From Solirubrobacter sp963792915 (lineage in GTDB: Bacteria; Actinomycetota; Thermoleophilia; Solirubrobacterales; Solirubrobacteraceae): a stretch of 64,000 nucleotides of DNA. Below are positions 1 through 9,204 of this stretch, in pieces. A program made the position numbers and the translations under genes. Position 1 is the first letter of the stretch. Every line of letters starts with the position of its first letter. The notes under the pieces were generated by a model, which saw only the letters and a program-made list of their open reading frames with translations, ran no database searches and was not told where the DNA came from. The DNA lies in assembly GCA_963792915.1 (NCBI GenBank), contig CAWBYD010000001.1, positions 128,060-192,059 on the forward strand, in the 5' to 3' direction.

Positions 1-547
1 GGATGCGCTTGAGCTCGCCCTGCATCTGCAGCCGCAGCTTGAGGTCCAGCGCCCCGAGCGGCTCGTCGAGCAGGAGGACCCGAGGATGGTTGACGATCGC
101 GCGCGCCAGGGCGACGCGCTGGCGCTGGCCGCCCGACAGCTGCGCCGGCTTGCGCGCGCCGACGTCGGGCAGGCGCACCATCGCGAGCGCCTCGGCGGCC
201 CGCGCGCGCCGCTCGGCCCGCGGCACGCGCTTGATCCGCAGCCCGTACTCGACGTTCTCGCCCACGGTCATGTGCGGGAACAGCGCGTAGTCCTGGAACA
301 CCGTGTTGACGTCGCGCGCGTAGGCGGGCGCGCGGCTGACGTCGGCGCCGGCGAGCTCGACGCGGCCCTCGTCGGGGAGCTCGAAGCCCGCGATCAGCCG
401 CAGCGTCGTGGTCTTGCCCGAGCCGCTCGGGCCGAGCAGCGTGAAGAACTCGCCGGCGGCGATGTCGAGGCTGACGCCGTCGACCGCGCGCACGGCTCCG
501 TAGCGCTTGGCCAGGTCGATGAGCCGGATGTCGTAGGCGCCGTCCAC
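1..547 (-). CDS. potA: Spermidine/putrescine-type ABC transporter ATPase (partial)
   Basis: Cytoplasmic ATPase subunit of an ABC importer, probably for polyamines or a similar small solute. The C-terminal half lies beyond the window start. Read from a GTG at 547, the protein shows Walker A (GPSGSGKTT) near residue 40, a Q-loop (VFQDYALFPHMTVGENV), the signature LSGGQRQRVALARA, and Walker B followed by the D-loop (LLLDEPLGALD). The order and wording match the PotA/UgpC branch. The GTG fits the conserved start; an ATG at 566 is out of frame. It is transcribed divergently from the short-chain dehydrogenase at 628. The permease and binding-protein genes would be expected further left, out of view. 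The family call is secure; the substrate is inferred. Confidence 0.85.
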   Translation of the reverse strand, partial: MDGAYDIRLIDLAKRYGAVRAVDGVSLDIAAGEFFTLLGPSGSGKTTTLRLIAGFELPDEGRVELAGADVSRAPAYARDVNTVFQDYALFPHMTVGENVEYGLRIKRVPRAERRARAAEALAMVRLPDVGARKPAQLSGGQRQRVALARAIVNHPRVLLLDEPLGALDLKLRLQMQGELKRI

Positions 548-627
548 CCTTGCGGGAACCTCTCATGCCGGCATTCGACGGTTTGGCACATCTTCCTACC
601 TTTGGCTCGACGCGAGAGACTGCGCGC

Positions 628-1386
628 ATGCTGCTCGACCGCTTCCGTCTCGACGGCAAGGTCGCCGTCGTCACCGGCGCCTCCTCCGGGCTGGGCGCCG
701 CCTTCGCGCTCGGTCTCGCCGAGGCCGGCGCCGACGTCGCCATCTGCGCGCGCCGCACCGACCGCCTCGCGCAGACCCGCGACGGCGTGCTGGAGCTCGG
801 CCGGCGCTGCATCGCGGTGACCGCCGACGTGTCCTTGCCGGCCGACTGCACGCGGGTCGTCCAGGAGACGCTGCAGGAGCTCGGGCGCGTCGACGTGCTG
901 GTCAACAACGCGGGCGTCGGCACCGCCGTCCCCGCCTCGATCGAGACGCCGGAGGAGTTCCGGCGCGTGATCGACGTCAACCTCAACGGCTCCTACTGGA
1001 TGGCGCAGGCGTGCGGGCGCGTGATGCAGCGCGGCTCGAGCATCGTCAACATCGGCTCGGTGCTCGGCTCGACCACCGCGCGGCTGCCGCAGGCCGCCTA
1101 CGCCTCGAGCAAGGCGGCGATCATCGGCCTCACGCGCGATCTCGCGCAGCAGTGGACGGGCCGCAAGGGCATCCGCGTCAACGCGCTGGCGCCGGGCTTC
1201 TTCCCGAGCGAGATGACCACGCAGTATCCGGACGGCTACCTCGACCAGATGCTGCACCGCGTCCCGGCCGGGCGGGCGGGCGACCCGGCCGAGCTCGTCG
1301 CCGCACTCGTCTTCCTGGCCAGCGACGCCGCGTCCTACGTGACCGGGATCGTGCTGCCGGTCGACGGCGGGCTGCTGACCGGGTAG
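628..1386 (+). CDS. Short-chain dehydrogenase/reductase (SDR)
   Basis: A 252-residue classical SDR, probably an NAD(P)-dependent alcohol/ketone oxidoreductase of the glucose dehydrogenase or 3-oxoacyl-reductase type. It has the cofactor motif TGASSGLG (residues 16-23), NNAG at about 93, and a catalytic Ser144-Tyr158-Lys162 set (YASSK). It ends in the usual VLPVDGG(L) tail. The ATG at 628 sits just before the conserved N-terminus; a start at 550 would add an unconserved 26-residue extension. The substrate cannot be told from sequence. The next gene follows after 6 bases, so the two are probably co-transcribed. Confidence 0.9.
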   Translation: MLLDRFRLDGKVAVVTGASSGLGAAFALGLAEAGADVAICARRTDRLAQTRDGVLELGRRCIAVTADVSLPADCTRVVQETLQELGRVDVLVNNAGVGTAVPASIETPEEFRRVIDVNLNGSYWMAQACGRVMQRGSSIVNIGSVLGSTTARLPQAAYASSKAAIIGLTRDLAQQWTGRKGIRVNALAPGFFPSEMTTQYPDGYLDQMLHRVPAGRAGDPAELVAALVFLASDAASYVTGIVLPVDGGLLTG

Positions 1387-1392
1387 CCGGCG

Positions 1393-2040
1393 TTGGACCC
1401 CGTCGAGACCGTCCGCGCGCTCGCGGCCGCGCCGCCGGTGCACGTGCGCGACCTCGCCGCCGCGCTGGGCTGCGACGTCGGCGACTGGCTCGGAGCCGGC
1501 ATGGGCGCCGTGTCCGCACCCGGCGTGACCGCCGCCTACGGCTGGGACATCCATCACGAGCGTCCGGTCGGCTCAGCGCAGGCGCTGGCCGGGCGCGAGC
1601 TGACGTCCTACGCGCTGCACTTCGGGGCCGGGCGCGCGCGGCTGGGCGAGGTCGGGGGTGCGCTCGCCGTCTCCGCGCTCGCCGACGATGGCTTCGTGCT
1701 CAGCTGGCCGGCCCCCGAGCCGCTCGGCGATCCCGCCGAGCTCGCCGCGCGCGTGCGTGCCGCGGCCGCGCCCGGCGAGCTCTCGCTGGAGCAGCCGGTC
1801 GCCGCGCTCGCGCTCGCCGAGGCGCTGGGGGCGCTGGGCGCGTTCGCGCACACCGTCGACGTCCACATGAGCAGCTGGGTGGTCGAGCTGCGCTGCGCGG
1901 GCTGGACGGTCCGGGCGCGGCTGAGCGGCAGCCCGTCCGGCGAGCCCGTGCCGGGCGTGTCGCTGCCCGCGGCGCTCGCCCGCGGGCTGGGGCGCGAGGA
2001 TGTGGTCCGGTCCATGCAACTGAGGAGGAGTGATGGCTGA
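1393..2040 (+). CDS. Hypothetical protein, 215 aa
   Basis: I do not recognise this protein. It reads from a TTG at 1393, six bases after the dehydrogenase stop, and ends inside the start of the next gene (8-base overlap), so it sits in the middle of a three-gene unit. It is rich in Ala, Leu and Gly, with a mixed alpha/beta composition, no signal peptide and no membrane segment. Coding potential is supported by the operon packing and strong third-position GC, not by homology. The TTG start is the only plausible one near the upstream stop. Confidence 0.6.
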   Translation: MDPVETVRALAAAPPVHVRDLAAALGCDVGDWLGAGMGAVSAPGVTAAYGWDIHHERPVGSAQALAGRELTSYALHFGAGRARLGEVGGALAVSALADDGFVLSWPAPEPLGDPAELAARVRAAAAPGELSLEQPVAALALAEALGALGAFAHTVDVHMSSWVVELRCAGWTVRARLSGSPSGEPVPGVSLPAALARGLGREDVVRSMQLRRSDG

Positions 2041-2284
2041 GATCCGCGCGACGGTGGACGAGTCCGGGCGGGCATACCTGGAGCTCGGATCGACGGGCGA
2101 GATCCGGGACTCCGTCGAGCTGGGCGACCACGAGGAGTCCTCGCACGTGCCGGCGCTGCACTCGCTCGTGCTGCACTTCGACTTCTACGGCCGGCTCGCG
2201 GCGATCGAGGTGACCGACTCCGCGACCTCGGTGCTGCCGCCGGCCCTGCTCGACAGTGTCAACGATTCGCAAGGTTTGACTTGA
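2033..2284 (+). CDS. DUF2283-like small protein
   Basis: An 83-residue protein of unknown function. Its middle (LVLHFDFYGRLAAIEVTDS, about residues 47-65) matches the hallmark of the DUF2283 family, in which a strand with a FD-x-x-GRL-x-x-IE pattern is followed by small residues. The ATG at 2033 is preceded by a strong AGGAGG ribosome binding site at 2022-2028, and it overlaps the end of the preceding gene, so translation is probably coupled. Nothing suggests an enzymatic role. The family assignment is from pattern memory and is moderately sure. Confidence 0.65.
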   Translation: MAEIRATVDESGRAYLELGSTGEIRDSVELGDHEESSHVPALHSLVLHFDFYGRLAAIEVTDSATSVLPPALLDSVNDSQGLT

Positions 2285-2341
2285 CAATCGTCAAAAGCTC
2301 GCAAGCTTTGGGTTGACCTGCGGGCGAAGCTTGTTTATCGT
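2281..2341 (+). promoter_or_regulatory. Candidate promoter with a TTGAC inverted repeat
   Basis: TTGACC at 2313-2318, a 17-base spacer, and TATCGT at 2336-2341 make a fair vegetative promoter. Just upstream, TTGAC-N4-GTCAA (2281-2294) is a perfect inverted repeat that could be an operator. The predicted transcript start (about 2348) would lie 6 bases before the small reading frame at 2354. Confidence 0.4.
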
Positions 2342-2353
2342 CGCCCAATCGCC

Positions 2354-2512
2354 ATGCCGCACCACTATTCAGTCCCAGAGGTCCGCGAGATCGTTCAGCG
2401 CCCGTCGCAGGCGCTGACGGCGAGCGGGGCGCCGACGCCGGTCACGCAACGCGAGCTGGTCGCCGCGTCGCTGCTCCTGCGCCCGCCCGGCACGTCGTCG
2501 AAGAAGGTCTGA
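2354..2512 (+). CDS. Possible leaderless small protein, 52 aa
   Basis: A short frame from ATG 2354 to TGA 2512, basic at its end (SSKKV), with no recognised domain. The only support is position: it starts about 6 bases downstream of the start site predicted for the promoter at 2313-2341, as a leaderless gene would. There is no ribosome binding site. The rest of the 2285-2631 interval shows nothing else. It may be spurious. Confidence 0.3.
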   Translation: MPHHYSVPEVREIVQRPSQALTASGAPTPVTQRELVAASLLLRPPGTSSKKV

Positions 2513-2631
2513 AAGCGCGGCGGGGCGCCAGGTCAGCGCCTCCCATCCTCCTCTCATGAACGGGCCGTAGCGTCGCGCGTCGCCGCCTGCGGCACGGGCG
2601 CCGCAGGGGTGGTTCGACTGGGAGGTCGAGG

Positions 2632-5600
2632 ATGCCGCGTGTCCCGAGGGTGGTCACACCAGCCCTAGTAGTGCTCGCGTTGGCGGGCGTCACGGCACAG
2701 GCGGGAGCGAAGGCGCCGCCTTCGTTCCACAAGGGGCTCTCCCCAGGCAAGGTGCAGCGCGCCGCCAGAGCGGCGTCCAAGCGCGTCATCGTCGTGCTCA
2801 AGAGCCAGCAACGAGGCAAGCTCGCGACGGCGTCCGACGTGAAGGCCCGTGCCGCCGCGCAGGCGCGCCAGCGGCGCCCGCTGTTCGCCAAGATCAGCGA
2901 CGCCGGCGGTGACGTGACGCGCCAGTACACGACCCTCAACGGCTTCGCCGCGACCGTCAGCGACGGCACGCAGCAGGCGCTGGCCGCCGACCCGTCCGTG
3001 GCCGCGGTGATCCCCGACGCGCCGGTCTCGCTCACCCAGCCGGCCGACTACCCGACAACCGCCGGGCTGACCCCGTCGCCCGGCAACCCGTCGACGCCGC
3101 TGACGACGATCTGCCCGAGCGACCCGTCGAAGCCGCTGCTGGAAGGCGAGTACCTGCAGACGATGCACGTCGCCTACAACGACCCGACGATCCCGCAGGC
3201 GGCGAGCCTGGCCACCGGCAAGGGCGTGCGCGTCGCGTTCTTCGCCGACGGCGTGGACGTCAACAACCCGGACTTCATCCGGCCCGACGGCTCGCACGTC
3301 TTCATCGACTACCGCGACTTCACGGGCGATGGCCCGAACGCGCCGTCGGGCGCCGCGTAGGCGTTCGGCGACGGCAGCTCGATCGCGGCCCAGGGCCGCC
3401 AGGTCTATGACCTCGCGAACTACGTCAACCCGGCGCACCCGCTGCCGCCGGGCTGCAACATCACGGTGCGCGGCGTCGCGCCCGGCGCGTCGCTGATCGG
3501 CATGAAGGTGTTCGGCGCCGGCGGCTCGTTCAGCTCCGTGATCCTGCAGGGCCTGGACTGGGCCGTCACCGTCGACCACGCGGACATCCTCAGCGAGTCG
3601 TTCGGCGGCTCCAACATGCCCGACACCGCCCAGGACATCGTCAAGCGCTTCAACGACGCGGCGGTGGCCGCGGGCGTGACCGTCTCGCAGGGCAGCGGCG
3701 ACTCCGGCGCCACGTCGAGCCCGTCGCCGCCGGCGACCGACGACAACGTGATCGACGCGGGCGCGAGCACGAACTTCCGCGCCTACGCGCAGACGGTCTC
3801 CTACGCCTACCAGTTCGCGCACGGCTCCTACCTGAGCGACAACATCTCCTCGATCGGCGGCGGCGGCTTCGGCCAGGACGCCCAGAGCGTGGACATCGTC
3901 GCGCCCGGCGAGGCGGACTGGGCGCTGTGCACGCCCAATCCGGCCATCTACCAGGACTGCACGGACTTCCACGGCGAGCCGACCAAGGGCGCGCCGACGG
4001 GCCTGCAGCAGTTCGGCGGCACGAGCCAGGCGACGCCGCTCACCGCCGCCACCGCGGCGCTGATCATCGAGGCCTACCGCAACACCCACGGCGGGCGCAC
4101 GCCGGCGCCGGCGCTGGTCAAGCAGATCATCACCAGCACCGCGAACGACCTCGGGCTCCCGGCCGTCGAGAAGGGCTCAGGCGAGGTCGATGCGCTGAAG
4201 GCCGTGCAGGAGGCGATGTCGATCAACGGCGGCCATCCCACCGGCCACAGCCTCCAGATCGGGCCCGGCAAGCTCACGATCACGGGCCGCGCCGGCTCCG
4301 CCGACGACGAGACCGTGACGGTCACCAACACCGGCGCGACCGCCCAGACGGTCTCGGCGCGCGGGCGCGATATCGCGGCGACGGTCGCCGACCAGAAGAA
4401 AGACGTGGGGCTCGGGCCGACCCCGACGTTCATCGACCAGTTCGGCGTCGCGCGGCCGTTCGTGACGACGACGTTCACCGTGCCCGCGGGCATGGACCGG
4501 CTGATGGCCTCCGACGCCTGGCCGGGCCCGAACGCCCGCGTCGGCCTCGCGCTGATCGACCCGAACGGCAGCTACGCGGCCTACACGCGCCCGCAGGGCG
4601 ACGGCAACCACGGCCAGGTCGACGTGCGCCGGCCCGTGGCCGGCACCTGGACGGCGGTCGTGTTCATCCGCGACGGCACGTTCACCGGCCCCGTCCACCT
4701 CGAGTTCGCGTCGCAGCGCTACGGCGGTGCCGACCAGGTGTTCCCGGGCAGCCTGACCCTCGGGCCGGGCCGCAGCGGGCAGTTCCACGTGCGCGTCAAC
4801 CTGCCGCAGAACCCGGGCGACGACTCGCACGACCTCGTGATCTCGGACTCGAGCGGCGACCAGACCGTGGTCCCGGTCGTGATCCGCTCGCTCGTCAACG
4901 TCGACGGGCACGGCGGGACGTTCAACGGCACGATCCTCGGCGGCAACGGCCGCGAGTTCTCGGCCCAGCAGAACACGTTCGCGTTCGACGTGCCCCCGGG
5001 CCGCGACGCCGTGTCGGTCGGGCTCGCGTTCGCCGACGACGCGGGGACGGAGCTGATCGGCTCGCTGATCGATCCCGACGGCAACGAACTCGGCTCCAAC
5101 AGCACCGAGTTCGCAAGCGCGAACTCCGACACGGCGGTGCTCACCCACGGGCTGCGGGCGATGGCGATCAACCCGCGTCCCGGCCGCTGGAAGTTCGTCG
5201 TCACGGTCGCCAGCCCGGTGGGCGGGAACACGCTGTCGGCGCCGTTCGCCGGCGCGGTCTCGTTCGACACGCCGAACATCAAGGCCAAGGGCGTGCCCGA
5301 GGGCGACAAGGTCAGGGCCGGCCAGCCGATCACGGCGACGCTGACCGTGCGCGACGACGGTCCGGGCAGCGAGGACGTGTTCGCCGACCCGCGCCTGAAC
5401 GCGTCCGACGCGCTGCCGCTGTTCGCCATCACGCCGACGACGCTCCCGCTGCCGGGGGCCAACGCGTCGACGTTCCTCGTCCCGACGCAGACCGACACGG
5501 TGTTCGGCATCGCCCAGGCGACCGCGCCGATCCTGCTCGAGATGGACTACGCGCTGCTCGGCGAGGGCGATCCGAGCGTGCTCGGGACGAGCTCCGGCAA

Positions 5601-5976
5601 CAACGCGGCGGCGGCGTACTCCGCCCGCGAGGTCGCGAACGGCGGCTGGATCCTGGCGCCGGCGCTGCGCGGGCCGTTCACCGGGCCGGCGAAGGGCGCG
5701 GCGGCCACCGGGATGGCGGTCCACACGCAGGCGTTCGACGACGCCGTGGACTCCTCGACCGGTGACTTCTGGCGCCTGACGGTCGACGAGAACCCGCCGG
5801 ACTACACCCCGCTGACCCTCGCGCCGGGCCAGTCCGGGAAGATCACGGTCACGTTCAACCCGCAGGGCCGCAAGGGCGACAAGGTCAGCGGCGTCCTCTA
5901 CGTGGACGACTTCAGCCTGCGGACGCTGACCGGCAACGAGCAGCTCGCGATCCCGTACAGCTACCGGATCAAGTAG
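2632..5976 (+). pseudogene. Secreted subtilisin-like serine protease, interrupted by an in-frame TAG
   Basis: A large exported protease of the subtilase clan: signal peptide (residues 1-25), an inhibitor-I9-like prodomain (about 45-130), the catalytic region (about 190-490) and about 620 residues of beta-rich C-terminal domains. A TAG at 3358-3360 (codon 243) breaks it; the frame continues unshifted to 5976. Directly after the stop comes AFGD, so a Glu codon (GAG to TAG) would restore the E-x-x-x-D pattern of S53 sedolisins. SGDSGA near 357 also looks sedolisin-like, while FGGTSQATP near 465 holds the serine as in both families. No His of a classic HGTH motif is visible. The ATG at 2632 has a GGGAGG site. 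It is a pseudogene, a read-through gene, or a sequencing error. Confidence 0.8.
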
Positions 5977-7729
5977 AGCCTGACGCGCTCGCGCGGCCCT
6001 GGGTGGCCGCGCGAGCGCGCTCGGTCCGGTTCTTGCCGGAGCGCTTGGCGCGGTAGAGCGCCACGTCGGAGGCCTGGATCAACGCGGCGGGGTCCTCGGT
6101 ACCGGAGTCCAGCGCGCTGACCCCGGCGCTGATCGTCACGCGCAGGTCCTCGCCGCCGTCGACCGGCACGCGCAGCGCGTGGACGCCGCGGCGGACGGTC
6201 TCGGCGATCGTGTAGCCGCCGTCGATGTCGGTCTCCGGCAGGATCAGCGCGAGCTCCTCGCCGCCGTAGCGAGCCGGCTCGTCGGTCGCGCGGCAGCAGT
6301 CGTGCAGCACGGCGGCGACGGCCTGCAGCACGCGGTCGCCCTGGGGATGCCCGTAGGTGTCGTTGACGGACTTGAAGTCGTCGATGTCGAACAGCACCAG
6401 CGCGAGCGGGCGCCCCGAGCGGCGCATCCGCTTGAACTCGTAGCCGAGCGAGTCCTGGAACTTGCGGTGGTTGGAGAGGCCGGTGAGCTCGTCGACGGTC
6501 GCCTGGCGCTGCAGGCGCGCGTGCAGCTCGATGTTCTCCACCGCGACCGCGGCCTGCTGGGCGAGGTAGCCGAAGAGGCTCTGCTCGTCGGGCGTGAACG
6601 GGCGCCCGCGGCGCGCGACGACGAGCACGTCACCGTGCTCGCGGGCGTGCTCCTCGGCGAGGATCGGGTGCGCCATCGCCGCGTAGCCGTCGGCCTCGAC
6701 GGTCGAGAGGCGGCCGTCGCGACGGGCGGCGAACTCCGCGGCCGCGAGCGCCGTCTCCGGATGCGCGCCACCGTCGTCGATCGCCCACGCGACGACGCCG
6801 GTGCCGAAGTTGGCACGGCCGCATTCCGCCTCGAGCGCCTCGCCCGCGGAGCGCAGGACGAGGTTGACGAGCGCGATCCGGTCGAGCTTGGAGGCGAAGG
6901 ACTCGCCGATGCGGCGGATCGTGCGGTCCAGCCGGGCGTGCTGGCCGGCGAGCTCGTCCCCGCGCGCGACGGCCTCGGCGATGCGCCGGCGGCGGTCCAG
7001 CGCGAGCGCGGCGAGCAGCGGGAGCAGCGGGGCGCCGAGCAGGAAGGCGTAGGGGTGATCGCGCGCCGCGATCGCGACGGCGAGGCCGACGGGGGCGAGC
7101 GCGAGGTCGATCCGGTAGACGGACAGGACCACGCGCACGAGGTCGGACGGCGCGATGCCGCGGCCGATCCACTCACGCAGGGTCGAGGTCACGAGGTCCG
7201 TCGCGCACTGGCCGCCCAGCGCGAGCGCCAGTACGTACCACGACGAGAGCTCGGCGTCCGGTTCGCCGAACGCGAGGAACACCGCCGCGGCGCCGACGAC
7301 CTGCCAGGCGTCGGCCAGCACGGTCAGCATGCGCTCGCCGTGGCTGCGGCCGGTCAGCATGTCGATCACCGCGGGGGCGGTGACGGCGAGGCCGGCCAGC
7401 GCCGGCACGAGGCTGACCGGCAGCAGGTAGAGCATCGGGACGAGCACGAACTCGTTGGCCATCGCGTAGCCGGCGCCCAGGTACAGCCGCACGCGCGAGG
7501 CGAACGCGTAGGTCAACACCAGCAGCAGCGCCACCCACGGGTCCAGGTGGCGCTCCGAGCTCGCGAACATCGGCATGGCGACGGCGACCGCCACGAACGT
7601 CCCCGCGAAGGCGAGTTCGACGTACCGCTCGCGGGTCGACAGCCGGCGAGACTGGAACGGCCGCCAGAATTCGAGCAGGCGTTCTGTGCGGGAATCCCCG
7701 CGCTCTTGCTGTGGTATTTGCCCTTCCAA
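5969..7729 (-). CDS. Membrane-bound GAF-GGDEF diguanylate cyclase
   Basis: A 586-residue protein that probably makes cyclic di-GMP from two GTP. About six hydrophobic segments fill residues 35-235, followed by a GAF-like sensory domain (about 245-400) and a GGDEF domain (about 411-570). The active-site motif is GGEEL at about 489-493, an accepted variant, within the usual flanks (FDIDDFKSVNDTYGH, then RYGGEEL). I chose TTG 7729 because GGAG lies 7 bases upstream; the first ATG further up adds a tail unlike the family. It overlaps the end of the protease gene by 8 bases, tail to tail, and is divergent from the gene at 7838. Confidence 0.88.
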   Translation of the reverse strand: MEGQIPQQERGDSRTERLLEFWRPFQSRRLSTRERYVELAFAGTFVAVAVAMPMFASSERHLDPWVALLLVLTYAFASRVRLYLGAGYAMANEFVLVPMLYLLPVSLVPALAGLAVTAPAVIDMLTGRSHGERMLTVLADAWQVVGAAAVFLAFGEPDAELSSWYVLALALGGQCATDLVTSTLREWIGRGIAPSDLVRVVLSVYRIDLALAPVGLAVAIAARDHPYAFLLGAPLLPLLAALALDRRRRIAEAVARGDELAGQHARLDRTIRRIGESFASKLDRIALVNLVLRSAGEALEAECGRANFGTGVVAWAIDDGGAHPETALAAAEFAARRDGRLSTVEADGYAAMAHPILAEEHAREHGDVLVVARRGRPFTPDEQSLFGYLAQQAAVAVENIELHARLQRQATVDELTGLSNHRKFQDSLGYEFKRMRRSGRPLALVLFDIDDFKSVNDTYGHPQGDRVLQAVAAVLHDCCRATDEPARYGGEELALILPETDIDGGYTIAETVRRGVHALRVPVDGGEDLRVTISAGVSALDSGTEDPAALIQASDVALYRAKRSGKNRTERARAATQGRASASGST

Positions 7730-7837
7730 AGCTCGGCTCCGCCCACTAGTCTGAACGGTGCACGTACCTATCGACGTCAGTCGCGTTGCGGTTGAGGTCG
7801 TGTCCAGAAACCAGGTCCTCCGGAAGGGATTCCCCCA

Positions 7838-8158
7838 GTGAACGCGCGTTTCTCGTACCGTCATCCGTCCAGTCGGTGGCTCCTTGCCGGAGTCGTCGCG
7901 CTGTTCGGTGTCGGGTTTGCGGCGCCCGCGCGCGCGGATGACACCGCTCCGCCGGCTGATCCGGTGGTTGTCGTCGCGCCTGATCCTGCGCCCACCGCTC
8001 CGGCCGATCCGGTCGTCGTGGTCGCGCCCGATCCGGCCCCGGCCGCTCCGGCTCCTACGCCCACCGCCCCCAGCACGGGGACGGACGGGTATGGCAAGGG
8101 CTCCACGGGGACGACTTCGACCCCGACGAGCTCGACCGACGGCTACGGCAAGGGCTGA
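7838..8158 (+). CDS. Small secreted proline/valine repeat protein
   Basis: A 106-residue exported protein of unknown role. A signal peptide (about residues 1-33, ending ARA) is followed by two copies of a PADPVVVVAPDPAP unit and two copies of a TDGYGKG unit, separated by Pro/Thr/Ser linkers. This low-complexity make-up suggests a cell-wall-spanning or surface protein rather than an enzyme. The GTG start at 7838 has GGAAGGGA 8 bases upstream. Its stop overlaps the CTG proposed as the start of tmk, so the two may be translationally coupled. Confidence 0.6.
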   Translation: MNARFSYRHPSSRWLLAGVVALFGVGFAAPARADDTAPPADPVVVVAPDPAPTAPADPVVVVAPDPAPAAPAPTPTAPSTGTDGYGKGSTGTTSTPTSSTDGYGKG

Positions 8159-8778
8159 TCGCCGCCGGCCGCTTCATCGTCTTCGAAGGTCTTGACGGGG
8201 CGGGTACCACCACCCAGCTCGCCCGCCTCGCTCGACGCCTCGAAGACGCAGGGCTCGCCGTCGAGACGACGCGCGAGCCAACCGGCGGCCCCGTCGGCTC
8301 CGTACTGCGCCTGGCGATCGACCATCGCCTGGTGCTCGATCCCGTGACGCTCGCGCTCGCCTTCGCGGCCGACCGCGCGGACCATCTGTTCAACGAGCAC
8401 TCCGGCGTGCAGATGCTCGTGCGCGGCGGGGCCTGGGTCCTGTGCGATCGCTACGTGCTCTCCTCGCTCGCCTACCAGTCAGGGGCCGGCGTGTCGCTGG
8501 AGTGGCTGCGCTCGGTCAACGCCTTCGCGCTCGAGCCGGACCTCACGATCTTCGTCGACACGTCGCTGGACCGCTGCCTGGAGCGGATCGCGGAGCGCAG
8601 CGCGCGCGACGAGCTGTTCCACAACCGCGCGGCGCTGGAGGCGACGCTGGCGGCGTACCGCACGGCGCTCTCGGACGTGCCCGATCCGCTCGTGGTGAGC
8701 GGCGACGGACCGGTCGACGAGGTCGCCGAAGCGATCTGGGCGGGCGTCCAGTCACGGTTTCGCCACATGTCCAGCTGA
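8155..8778 (+). CDS. tmk: Thymidylate kinase
   Basis: Phosphorylates dTMP to dTDP in the cytoplasm, an essential step toward dTTP. The 207-residue protein has the family length and landmarks: the P-loop region FEGLDGAGTTTQ, the TREP-GG segment, the DRYVLSSLAYQ motif, and a C-terminal helix. In the P-loop the usual Lys of GAGKTT is Thr. There is no ATG, GTG or TTG in frame between an upstream stop at 7981 and the conserved N-terminus. The best start is a CTG at 8155 that overlaps the TGA of the preceding gene; this is an inference, and the next Met (8332) would delete the P-loop. The monocistronic tail leads into cspA. Confidence 0.85.
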   Translation: MIAAGRFIVFEGLDGAGTTTQLARLARRLEDAGLAVETTREPTGGPVGSVLRLAIDHRLVLDPVTLALAFAADRADHLFNEHSGVQMLVRGGAWVLCDRYVLSSLAYQSGAGVSLEWLRSVNAFALEPDLTIFVDTSLDRCLERIAERSARDELFHNRAALEATLAAYRTALSDVPDPLVVSGDGPVDEVAEAIWAGVQSRFRHMSS

Positions 8779-8902
8779 CGAGTCTGTACACTCGCTCGCG
8801 TAAGGCCGGATCAAGGTGGTCCGGCGACGTAGTGCCAGCGCCCGCAAGTTGCTTCATGCTCCTCCGCGACGCAGTGCACAGATCCGTGGAGGACATCCAG
8901 AA

Positions 8903-9106
8903 ATGGCAACCGGAACCGTGAAGTGGTTCAGCGACGAGAAGGGCTTCGGCTTCATCACGCCCGATGACGGTGGGAAGGACCTCTTCGTCCACCACACCGG
9001 CATCAACTCGCAGGGCTTCCGCTCCCTCGCCGAGGGCGCGAAGGTCACGTACGAGGCCGAGTCGGGCCCCAAGGGCCCGAACGCCGTCAACGTTCAGACG
9101 GTCTAA
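8903..9106 (+). CDS. cspA: Cold-shock protein (CspA family)
   Basis: A 67-residue single cold-shock domain that binds single-stranded RNA and DNA and acts as an RNA chaperone. Both ribonucleoprotein motifs are intact: KGFGFI (RNP1) and DLFVHH (RNP2), after the N-terminal GTVKWF. A GGAGG ribosome binding site lies at 8888-8892. The 124 bases between tmk and this gene (8779-8902) are a plausible long leader like those used for cold control, but I see no defined element. A broken second copy lies near 57.8 kb. Confidence 0.95.
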   Translation: MATGTVKWFSDEKGFGFITPDDGGKDLFVHHTGINSQGFRSLAEGAKVTYEAESGPKGPNAVNVQTV

Positions 9107-9119
9107 GCCGTCGCTCAGC

Positions 9120-9147
9120 GGGCGCCGCGACGCGTGTCGCGGCGCCC
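9120..9147 (+). terminator. Hairpin after cspA
   Basis: A perfect 12-bp stem (GGGCGCCGCGAC / GTCGCGGCGCCC) with a GCGT loop, 13 bases after the cspA stop. No U-run follows, as is common for GC-rich actinobacterial terminators. It probably also separates cspA from the convergent regulator gene. Confidence 0.7.
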
Positions 9148-9204
9148 CGCGCCGTCCGTGGTCGAACGATGCACGGATGCGGTGCAGAGTTCGACCAGGC
9201 GAGC

